A stretch of DNA of 64,000 bases from Treponema sp. (GTDB taxonomy: Bacteria > Spirochaetota > Spirochaetia > Treponematales > Treponemataceae), in NCBI GenBank assembly GCA_017940005.1, contig JAGAZO010000017.1:230155-294154 (forward strand), written 5' to 3'. Within the stretch, counting starts at the first letter, position 1, and each line of letters opens with the position of its first letter. The position numbers and the translations under genes were made by a program. Below, one piece after another: positions 9,626 through 16,776 of this stretch. A model generated the notes under the pieces. It had not been told where the DNA came from, did not search any database, and worked only from the letters and a program-made list of their open reading frames with translations.

Positions 9626-10873
9626 TCAGAATGATTCTACTACGAGCATGACAAATTCGCCGCTGTTTTTGTTTACAACAGCGCGTACTGTTCCGCCTGA
9701 AACATGGGCAACTGTCGCGGCAGGAAACGGCGTCTCTGTGGCATCGCTGTGCACGAGCGCGGCGTTCCCTTTGACTGCATACGATACATATTCTGCATTT
9801 TGAGAAAACGTGTACGCAGCGTTTTGCTCAAGATGGATTTCTTTGTACGACACGCTGCTCTCCGCTGTCTGGCGCATGTCGCCGAGCGTTTTTACCACAA
9901 TGCCGTCGTGCAACTCGTCATCGGTGCGTCGCGCGTAATAGACATTTTGCAGTTCAGATGCATCGACTATTTTGAAAAATGGCGACTTGGCAACTTCACC
10001 GAGCGGAACAGCAGCTGCGCCAGATTCTGCAATTTTTTGCGCAGCAGTTTTTTCCTGTGCGCTGCCCTGCGTTTTTTGAGAAGGCGGCTGACGTGCCGCT
10101 GCGTGAGCGTGCAATGCATGTGCGCGCGCTGCATCATGCGCCTCTTCAGCAAATACATACCGCCCGTGTTTTCTCGAAGCACCGCACTGAATGGCGTGAA
10201 CAGGGCACTTGTTGATGCAGCTCATGCACATCTGGCACTTGCCTTCCCACACGGGCTTACGCGCAACGAGCGCGATTGTTCCAAACGGACAGTTTGTCTC
10301 GCACGCGCCGCAACCTGTGCAGCTGCTGTCTACAGAAAATAGCGAAGCGCGCATTAAAAAGAGCGAAAAAAGTGGATTGAGCAGATACGTTTTAAATGTA
10401 GCTTCTCCGCCCTCTTCAACGTCGTAGATTTCGCGGCGCGCACATATTTCAGCTGCAATTTGCGGAATGCGTTGCTCTGCCACATTGAGCTTTTCCTCCA
10501 TGCGCGCTTTTTCGTCCACATTGAACAGAACAACATAATTTTCAGGCATAGTGACAGAATATGCGCTGTTGCACGGAAACACGCTTGCAAGCACTTTAAA
10601 CGCTTTGCCCGCTTCGCTGCCACATGTTGCAACTGCATACGTAAATGATTTTTTGCTCACATGCACATGCGTTAAAAATTCCATGACGATTGCAGGCGGC
10701 TGCCATGCATACACGGGGAACACAACGCCAACAGGAGAGCCGTCATCTATGACAATATCTTTTTCAATTTCGTCGAACACGTCAGGAATAAAACGCGCAG
10801 TGTCGCCAGTATATTGTGCAAGCTGCTCTGCGACATGCTTTGAATTGCCCGTGCCTGAAAAATAATAAATCAT
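9626..10873 (-). CDS. EFR1-type flavodoxin/2[4Fe-4S] ferredoxin protein with an extra C-terminal domain
   Basis: 415 residues. An N-terminal flavodoxin-like domain starts MIYYFSGTGNSKHVAEQ, with the phosphate-loop pattern SGTGNS. A dicluster ferredoxin segment (about 190-255) has CTGCGACETNCPFG and CQMCMSCINKCPVHAI. After an Ala/Gln-rich linker (about 265-300) comes an additional C-terminal domain of about 110 residues with a beta-rich, cupin-like look (KEIHLEQNAAYTFSQNAEYV ... KGNAALVHSDATE). Ordinary EFR1 proteins end near residue 260, so this tail is unusual. Likely a cytoplasmic electron carrier. The frame extends upstream to 10909, but the ATG at 10873 has a perfect GGAGGAG and overlaps the upstream gene by ATGA. 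Confidence 0.85.
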   Translation of the reverse strand: MIYYFSGTGNSKHVAEQLAQYTGDTARFIPDVFDEIEKDIVIDDGSPVGVVFPVYAWQPPAIVMEFLTHVHVSKKSFTYAVATCGSEAGKAFKVLASVFPCNSAYSVTMPENYVVLFNVDEKARMEEKLNVAEQRIPQIAAEICARREIYDVEEGGEATFKTYLLNPLFSLFLMRASLFSVDSSCTGCGACETNCPFGTIALVARKPVWEGKCQMCMSCINKCPVHAIQCGASRKHGRYVFAEEAHDAARAHALHAHAAARQPPSQKTQGSAQEKTAAQKIAESGAAAVPLGEVAKSPFFKIVDASELQNVYYARRTDDELHDGIVVKTLGDMRQTAESSVSYKEIHLEQNAAYTFSQNAEYVSYAVKGNAALVHSDATETPFPAATVAHVSGGTVRAVVNKNSGEFVMLVVESF

Positions 10874-11793
10874 GCTGCTCCTCCGACATACTCGTTTATT
10901 ATATCGCACACCGGGCGAAAATATGTGCGCCCGAACAAGTTCAAGTGATTGAGCAGCTGATACAAATTGTATATGTCACGCCGCAGTTCATAGCCGCTTT
11001 CAAGTTTGTATGATTCGTTGTATGCGTCGTAAAACGCGCGCGGAAATCCACCGAACAGTTCCGTCATTGCTATGTCGATTTCTCGGTTGCCGCAATAGCA
11101 CGCAGGGTCTATGAGCTGCGCTTTGCCGTCTTCACCGCACATGACGTTTCCGCTCCATAAATCTCCATGCACGAGCGATGGAGATGCAGGCTCAACAATA
11201 AACTCATCGAGTTTGTCGAGCAGCTTTGCAATCTTTTGCTGCATTGCGTTATCAAAATACTGCGATGCTTTTTGAAACTGCGGTGCAAGACGGCACTCCC
11301 GAAAAAAATCAATCCATGAGTTGTGCGGGGTGTTGATTTGCGCTGTAGCACCGATAAAATTATTTTCCATAAAGCCAAACAGCTTACCGCACGAAAACGA
11401 CGCGCTCTCCGCTTTGTGAAGCTGCGCAAGCTCATGGCCAAGCGTTTCCCAGTATGACGCACTTTTTCCACGTGACGCAATATATTCTAAAAGCAAAAAC
11501 GAATAGCCCACTTGTTCACCGGGGTCGGTACCGCAGCACAGCACGCGCGGAACACCGATTGCGCGCGTTGACGCGATTGCAAAAAGTCCTGCCGCTTCCG
11601 CCGCGAAAAATGCGGCGTTTTCCTTTGCGTTCGCTTTCATAAAAATGCGTTTTCCGTTTGAAAGCGTCAGCCCATACGCTTTGTTTATGTCGCCGCCTGA
11701 AAGCTTTTCAGTGTGTGCAACTGAAACAGCATTGCCAAAAAGTGATGCAAGCGCATGTGCGAGCGATGTAAACTGCGGAACTGTCTGTGCCAT
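10870..11793 (-). CDS. Fructosamine kinase / ketosamine-3-kinase family protein
   Basis: 307 residues, normal family length. Recognised by the aminoglycoside-phosphotransferase-like fold: LSGGDINKAYGLTL at the N-terminus, KANAKEN with the ATP-site Lys, LLLEYI hinge, LVHGDLWSGNVM with the catalytic Asp (HGDLWSGN is diagnostic for this family), LIDPACYCGNREIDIAMTEL with metal-binding Asp, and a final NLYQLLNHLNLFG. It phosphorylates ketoamines formed by protein glycation, which then break down (deglycation). Start at 11793 chosen because TATAGT lies only 6 bases upstream, making the longer frame (to 11850) untranscribed. Coupled by ATGA to the EFR1-like gene. Confidence 0.9.
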   Translation of the reverse strand: MAQTVPQFTSLAHALASLFGNAVSVAHTEKLSGGDINKAYGLTLSNGKRIFMKANAKENAAFFAAEAAGLFAIASTRAIGVPRVLCCGTDPGEQVGYSFLLLEYIASRGKSASYWETLGHELAQLHKAESASFSCGKLFGFMENNFIGATAQINTPHNSWIDFFRECRLAPQFQKASQYFDNAMQQKIAKLLDKLDEFIVEPASPSLVHGDLWSGNVMCGEDGKAQLIDPACYCGNREIDIAMTELFGGFPRAFYDAYNESYKLESGYELRRDIYNLYQLLNHLNLFGRTYFRPVCDIINEYVGGAA

Positions 11794-11799
11794 ATAGCA

Positions 11800-11805
11800 A
11801 CTATA
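11800..11805 (-). promoter_or_regulatory. -10 box immediately before the fructosamine-kinase-family gene
   Basis: TATAGT on the minus strand ends 6 bases before the ATG at 11793. The -35 is weak (TTCCGC at 17-base spacing). Predicts a leaderless transcript. Confidence 0.45.
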
Positions 11806-11957
11806 GCAAAAATCATCAAAGTGCGGAATGGGGCGATGAACGCCCCCCAATTATGCTCCGCGTGAATCAGCCATCTTTCCCCGCCATGTAGACAGCATCA
11901 CATAAAACTAGCGCATTGCGCCACGATGCATAACTTTCTCAACTTGTTTTTTTGTTG

Positions 11958-11963
11958 TATAAT
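11958..11963 (+). promoter_or_regulatory. -10 box immediately before the MATE gene
   Basis: Perfect TATAAT, 6 bases before the ATG at 11970. No Shine-Dalgarno is present. The -35 region is T-rich without a clear hexamer. Confidence 0.5.
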
Positions 11964-11969
11964 TATGTT

Positions 11970-13367
11970 ATGCATTTTTTCAAAGACGACAATCCTGAAG
12001 AAAAATACACTGCAATGATAACGCAGCCTGTGTCGCGCCTTATTCCGTCGCTCGCTATTCCCACAGTGACGAGCATGCTCGTGTCGTCCATCTACAATAT
12101 GGCAGACACGTATTTTGTGTCGCAACTCGGCACAAGCGCGAGCGCAGCTGTCGGCATCGTGTTTTCGCTCATGTCTATCATTCAGGCAATAGGATTTATG
12201 CTCGGCATGGGTGCGGGAAGCCTCATCTCGCGCAAGCTCGGAGAAAAAGATGCAGCTGCGGCGAACAAGTACGCGTCATCTGCGTTTGCAGCCGCTTTTG
12301 TTTTGGGCACGCTCTTGACAATCTTCGGATTGCTGTTCATAGACAACCTCATGGAAAAGCTCGGTTCGTCTCCGTCAATTCTGCCGTATGCGCGAGATTA
12401 CGCACGATACATTCTCATCGGTGCACCGATTATGGCATGCGCATTCGTTATGAACAATGTGTTGCGCGCAGAAGGTCACGCACAGTTTTCAATGATTGCA
12501 CTCACGTCAGGCGGAATCATCAACATGTTCCTCGACCCTATTTTTATCTTCGCTTTCAAGCTTGGAACAGCGGGAGCAGCAATCGCAACGCTCATAAGCC
12601 AGTGCATCAGCTTTGCCATCTTCATGCAATTTTTTATGCGCCGTAAAGGAATTGTCAATCTGCACATTTCATACGTATCACGCACTGCGCGAGATTACTT
12701 CAATATCATCACGACAGGTTTGCCGTCATTTTCTCGTCAAGGGCTTGCAAGCGTCTCCACAGTAATCCTTAACAAACAAGCAATATTGTACGGAGATGCG
12801 GCAGTTGCAGGCATCTCCATTGCGCGAAGAATCATCCTCTTGCTCGCATCTGTGATGATTGGCATAGGGCAAGGATTTACGCCTGTCGCAGGCTACAACT
12901 ACGGCGCAAAAAAATACGGGCGCGTAAAGCAAGCATACTGGTTCACCGTAAAATGCGGAGCAGCAATCCTCTTTATCGCTGCTGTCATACTATTTGTATG
13001 CGCAACACACATCATAGCTGCATTCCGCGATGACATAGATGTTATTAAAATCGGTGTTGCTACATTGCGCTTTGAAGCATTGTCGCTGCCGTTACACGGA
13101 ATAATAACTGGCACAAACATGCTCATGCAGGCAACGGGCAAAAAAATACAAGCAACATTTCTCTCGTGCAACAGGCAGGGCATCTACTTTATTCCGCTCA
13201 TCATGTTGTTGCCGATTTTTTTCGGCCTTACAGGAATTGAATCGGCACAAGCGGGCGCAGATGTGTTGAGCGCGCTTACAACTATTCCCTATGTAGCGCA
13301 CTTTATGAAAGAGCTGTCACAGAGAAAAAATGCAGAAACCTCGTCGCAGCAAGTCACATCCAGTTAG
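11970..13367 (+). CDS. MATE-family multidrug/toxin efflux transporter
   Basis: 465 residues with about 12 membrane segments, the size and topology of MATE exporters. The first membrane helix region has the family pattern IPSLAIPTVTSMLVSSIYNM followed by ADTYFVSQLG; the second half repeats it with GQGFTPVAGYNYGAKKYGRV. It exports cationic compounds in exchange for Na+ or H+; the substrate cannot be told. Start: the frame opens at 11952, but TATAAT (11958-11963) lies inside that extension, so ATG 11970 is the earliest transcribed start. A tRNA-Arg gene follows 50 bases after the stop. Confidence 0.9.
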   Translation: MHFFKDDNPEEKYTAMITQPVSRLIPSLAIPTVTSMLVSSIYNMADTYFVSQLGTSASAAVGIVFSLMSIIQAIGFMLGMGAGSLISRKLGEKDAAAANKYASSAFAAAFVLGTLLTIFGLLFIDNLMEKLGSSPSILPYARDYARYILIGAPIMACAFVMNNVLRAEGHAQFSMIALTSGGIINMFLDPIFIFAFKLGTAGAAIATLISQCISFAIFMQFFMRRKGIVNLHISYVSRTARDYFNIITTGLPSFSRQGLASVSTVILNKQAILYGDAAVAGISIARRIILLLASVMIGIGQGFTPVAGYNYGAKKYGRVKQAYWFTVKCGAAILFIAAVILFVCATHIIAAFRDDIDVIKIGVATLRFEALSLPLHGIITGTNMLMQATGKKIQATFLSCNRQGIYFIPLIMLLPIFFGLTGIESAQAGADVLSALTTIPYVAHFMKELSQRKNAETSSQQVTSS

Positions 13368-13381
13368 CCCGCAAGGTCTTG

Positions 13382-13387
13382 TATAAT
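13382..13387 (+). promoter_or_regulatory. -10 box of tRNA-Arg
   Basis: TATAAT 29 bases before the mature tRNA 5' end, a usual distance for a short tRNA leader. Confidence 0.5.
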
Positions 13388-13416
13388 ACATAAAGTTGCG
13401 CTATTATTAGTGCTAC

Positions 13417-13490
13417 GGCGCTTTAGCTCATCTGGATAGAGCAACTGCCTTCTAAGCAGTAGGTAGGCGGTTCGAGTCCGCCATGCGTCA
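13417..13490 (+). tRNA. tRNA-Arg (anticodon UCU)
   Basis: Cloverleaf folded by eye: acceptor 13417-13423 pairs with 13483-13489 (one G-U and one U-U mismatch), D stem GCTC/GAGC, anticodon stem ACTGC/GCAGT with loop CTTCTAA (anticodon TCT), five-base variable loop, T stem GGCGG/CCGCC with loop TTCGAGT, discriminator A. No encoded CCA. It decodes AGA/AGG. Confidence 0.9.
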
Positions 13491-13543
13491 TTCAAACGCT
13501 ACTTGTAGCAAATTGTTTTGAAGAGTGCAAACGCTTATACGCA

Positions 13544-14374
13544 TTAATTATTTTTATCTGATGCATCAATAGACACTCTGCCTAAGTACAGTACTTTACT
13601 GTAGTATTTTGTATATGTCGTATCGCGTCCAACACCAACAGCATACATATCAACAAAATACTTGTCCGCATATCCTGCAGGAAATCCTGAACTTGAATGA
13701 TTATAATCTACATCTGTTCCGCTCGCTCCACTTACAGGTACAACATCGTATGTGCCAGTTCGTCCAAAATCAAACGAATATCGCTTTCCGCCACTCATTG
13801 GTATGGAACGCTTCGGCACATCTGTTTCAGAGCCTGCAATTTCAATGCGTGCTCTAAAATCTGCCTCATCGCCATAATTGGTTAAACGAATAAAAACATC
13901 TCTATCGCTCCCAATGCTTGGAATCAGCACTTCGGGGACAGTATCTGCATCTATTCCAAGCGGCTGAAAGCTGTATGTATTTGTCAAGCGATTTATAGCC
14001 GCAGAATATGTGTCGGATGTATTCGCATTAGATACATCGTTGAAAATGGAATCGGCAGAAGAAAAATTATTAAAAATTTTATAATATACAGCTGTACCCA
14101 TAAAATAAAACGAACTGCTTATGCCAGCATTCCTCGTTTCATTTGTTGTAAAAGAAAAATAACGACTATCATATGCAGTATCTTTATCGGGCTGTTTCAG
14201 TACACGATCGGGCGCCTCAACTACATAGTATTCTTCAAGCCCACATCCCGCTACCAAAAGATTACAGAACACAATAACAATCAACAACTTCACCGTAAGC
14301 GACGAGATATGTTGCGCGCTCCAGATGTCGTAGTTGAATTTACGCCCCTTTTTACGCCATAAGCATCGAGACAT
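13544..14374 (-). CDS. Predicted lipoprotein of unknown function
   Basis: 276 residues from the ATG at 14374 (GGAAGA five bases upstream); an in-frame ATG at 14422 has no ribosome site. N-terminal charged region, then a hydrophobic stretch ending NLLVAGCGLEE, a good lipobox with Cys at about residue 44 from this start. The mature part is beta-rich and Ser/Thr/Asp/Tyr-rich, typical of surface or periplasmic lipoproteins; no catalytic motif or known family is recognised. It lies 30 bases or so downstream of a TPR membrane protein on the same strand. Confidence 0.65.
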   Translation of the reverse strand: MSRCLWRKKGRKFNYDIWSAQHISSLTVKLLIVIVFCNLLVAGCGLEEYYVVEAPDRVLKQPDKDTAYDSRYFSFTTNETRNAGISSSFYFMGTAVYYKIFNNFSSADSIFNDVSNANTSDTYSAAINRLTNTYSFQPLGIDADTVPEVLIPSIGSDRDVFIRLTNYGDEADFRARIEIAGSETDVPKRSIPMSGGKRYSFDFGRTGTYDVVPVSGASGTDVDYNHSSSGFPAGYADKYFVDMYAVGVGRDTTYTKYYSKVLYLGRVSIDASDKNN

Positions 14375-14452
14375 TAAATCTTCCGCATGAATAAAAAAAA
14401 ATACCTTTTTATTTACGCTCATGCCATGTACTCTAGCGTTTTCGCGCGCCGT

Positions 14453-15133
14453 CTATTCGATTATGCCTTTCGCTTTAAGCGCAATAAGACGCGTTTTTGC
14501 AAGAGATGTCCAATTATCATTCAGCGCCATATCTTCCAATTTTCTATACGTCTCCGCTGCTTTTGCAACATCATCATTTAACTCGTATGCACGTCCGGAA
14601 GAAAAAAGCGCGTGAGAGGTAAGCAAAAAATCATCTGCACCGACAGCGTTGCCATAATTGAGCGCAGCATTGCCAAAATCTCCCAGTTCTTCACAGCACA
14701 CGCCAATATTATAATATGCAAGTGGCACAAGATATGATTTTTTGCTCTGAGACACAACGCGCTCCCAATATAACTTCGCATCTTCGTACTCGTTGCGCTG
14801 GAAAGCTATGTCGGCAGCAAGCATGTTCGCACGCGCACCTGCAATGCCGCTCTTGTTGAGATATTGTGCAAGGGCAGCCAGCGCCGTTTCCCTCCGCTCT
14901 TCAAGTTCCGCTTCTGAAAGCAATGACGAGTCATGTGTCAATTCATATTCAATAGCATCAATTCCTGCAATATTTTTTTCAGATGCTTTTGATATGACAA
15001 GTGCAGCAACAGTATACACTACTATGGCAATGACAACTGTCGCCGATGCTGCAATAATTGGTATACGATGGCGTAACATATATCCAGAAATTTTTTCTCC
15101 CACTGTTGCTTTTTCAAATTGTTTTACAGCCAT
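14453..15133 (-). CDS. Membrane-anchored TPR protein (YfgM/Ancillary SecYEG-like architecture)
   Basis: 226 residues: short cytoplasmic N-terminus (MAVKQFEKATVGEKISGYML), one membrane helix at about 25-48 (IPIIAASATVVIAIVVYTVA), then a periplasmic TPR domain (units at about 105-135, 138-170 with PLAYYNIGVCCEELGDFGNA, and 175-205). The architecture matches YfgM-type proteins, which attach to the translocon and hand proteins to periplasmic chaperones; sequence identity alone would not prove that. AAGGAGG precedes the ATG. It stands between the sigma54-type regulator and a lipoprotein gene. Confidence 0.7.
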   Translation of the reverse strand: MAVKQFEKATVGEKISGYMLRHRIPIIAASATVVIAIVVYTVAALVISKASEKNIAGIDAIEYELTHDSSLLSEAELEERRETALAALAQYLNKSGIAGARANMLAADIAFQRNEYEDAKLYWERVVSQSKKSYLVPLAYYNIGVCCEELGDFGNAALNYGNAVGADDFLLTSHALFSSGRAYELNDDVAKAAETYRKLEDMALNDNWTSLAKTRLIALKAKGIIE

Positions 15134-15222
15134 ACATCCTCCTTGTTGCTATACTTGCTTGACATCACGGAAGCTTGCGGCAACGTATTCACAAGCTACG
15201 CAACACGAAAGCACAGTTTTGC

Positions 15223-16758
15223 TTATCGGTAAATGGCAAGCTCATTTAAAAGGCGCGACACATATGTGCGCTGAATGCCAAGCACTTGCCCCGCTTTTGT
15301 TTTATTCCACGATGTATCTTCCAATACTTTGAGCACATACGCGCGCTTAAAACGATTCATTGCTCCTTTGAGCGACCGATCGCAGTCTGTTGCAGAAATG
15401 CACTCGGAGACAATATTTTCGACAATATTGTTGTCTGCCGATTCTACAACATTATTTATTCTTAAATCAAGCGCATGTATAAGCGGCGGTTTTCCGAGAA
15501 CGCATGCGCGCTCTATAGAGTTTTCAAGCTCACGGATATTGCCTGGCCAATAGTATGAATGCAACGCGTCCATCGCAGACGGTGAAAAACCTGTAAAATT
15601 CTTTTTTGTCTCGCGCGAAAACTTCTCCAAGAAAAAGTCAGCGAGCACAGGAATATCTTCCTTGCGTTCTCGGAGCGGTGGCACTTTTATGGGAACACCG
15701 CTCAGTCTAAAATACAAATCGCTGCGGAATTTCTTTTCGCGCATCATCGCTTCTAGATCGCGATTTGTCGCTGCAACAACGCGCACATCAACAGAAATCG
15801 TTTTGCTTGAGCCGACTTTTTGAAATTCTTTCGATTGAATGACGCGCAAAAGTTTTGCCTGAAGTTCAAGCGGCATTTCTCCTATTTCGTCAAGAAATAT
15901 TGTGCCGCTGTCAGCAGTTTCAAAATACCCTTTGTGATCAGTTTTTGCATCGGTGAATGCACCTTTCACATGACCAAACAGCTCGCTTTCAAGCAAACTT
16001 GGGGCGAGCGCAGCGCAGTTTACGCGGATAAACGGTTTCCCTGCTCTATCACTTTTTTTATGAATCTGCTCGGCAAACAACTCTTTGCCCACACCGCTTT
16101 CCCCAGTGATTATCACAGATAAATTCGTTCTAGCAATTTCGTCTATCATTTTCAGCAAGTCGAGAATTGCAGGACTTTTTGCAATAAATGTATGGAATTC
16201 ACCATTTGCGGAAAGCGAGCTTTGCAATGTCGAGATTCTATTTTGCGCCGACTGGTAATTTTCCGCATTTTTGTATGCAATGCCCGCTAAATCACAAAAC
16301 ATGTTCAAAATTTGCAAATCACCAGCATCAAAATACCGTTCACCCACTTTATTTATTAATTCGATGACGCCTATGCACTCGTCTTTTACACAGAGCGGAA
16401 CAGCTATCATCGTACGGGAGACATATCCCGTTTTGCGCTGCACATGATCAGAAAAACGTGCATCGCTCGGCACATCCTTGAGAATCAATGGCTCTTTATG
16501 GGAAGCTACCCAACCGGCAATACTGTTTTTATCGATGGGAATGTTTTTTGCTTCAGCACCTTTTGGCCCGAGCGCAACAACAAAACTCAATGTGCCGTCT
16601 GCATTCACGAGCAAGAGCGATGAAGACTCGCACTGCACAAGACGCATTGCCGCTTCAAGGATATATACAAGCAATGTATCGAGTTCAGTATAGTTAGAGT
16701 TAATCCTGCTATTTATTTCAATGAGAGTTTTAAGTTCCTCTAACCCAATCGAGTCCAT
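15223..16758 (-). CDS. Sigma54-dependent transcriptional activator with GAF sensor domain
   Basis: 511 residues. Domains: GAF (about 15-165), AAA+ sigma54-interaction domain (about 190-425) and a Fis-type helix-turn-helix (about 465-511). In the AAA+ part one sees Walker A GESGVGKE, the sigma54 contact loop as GAFTDA (the common form is GAFTGA), Walker B GTIFLDEIGEM, and the arginine region FRSDLYFRLSGVPI. The HTH is KTKAGQVLGIQRTYVSRLL. It activates RNA polymerase carrying sigma54 in response to a small ligand bound by GAF; the ligand and targets are unknown. Start: ATG 16758; a TTG at 16770, 10 bases after an AGGA, is an alternative. It starts shortly after the S1 stop. Confidence 0.9.
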   Translation of the reverse strand: MDSIGLEELKTLIEINSRINSNYTELDTLLVYILEAAMRLVQCESSSLLLVNADGTLSFVVALGPKGAEAKNIPIDKNSIAGWVASHKEPLILKDVPSDARFSDHVQRKTGYVSRTMIAVPLCVKDECIGVIELINKVGERYFDAGDLQILNMFCDLAGIAYKNAENYQSAQNRISTLQSSLSANGEFHTFIAKSPAILDLLKMIDEIARTNLSVIITGESGVGKELFAEQIHKKSDRAGKPFIRVNCAALAPSLLESELFGHVKGAFTDAKTDHKGYFETADSGTIFLDEIGEMPLELQAKLLRVIQSKEFQKVGSSKTISVDVRVVAATNRDLEAMMREKKFRSDLYFRLSGVPIKVPPLRERKEDIPVLADFFLEKFSRETKKNFTGFSPSAMDALHSYYWPGNIRELENSIERACVLGKPPLIHALDLRINNVVESADNNIVENIVSECISATDCDRSLKGAMNRFKRAYVLKVLEDTSWNKTKAGQVLGIQRTYVSRLLNELAIYR

Positions 16759-16776
16759 TGTATTTTTCAAAAAGAA

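Noticed and set aside
15223..16758. GAFTDA in place of GAFTGA as proof that the activator cannot contact sigma54
   Set aside because: The Phe-Thr core is kept and the variant is, to my knowledge, found in other activators, so loss of function is not supported.
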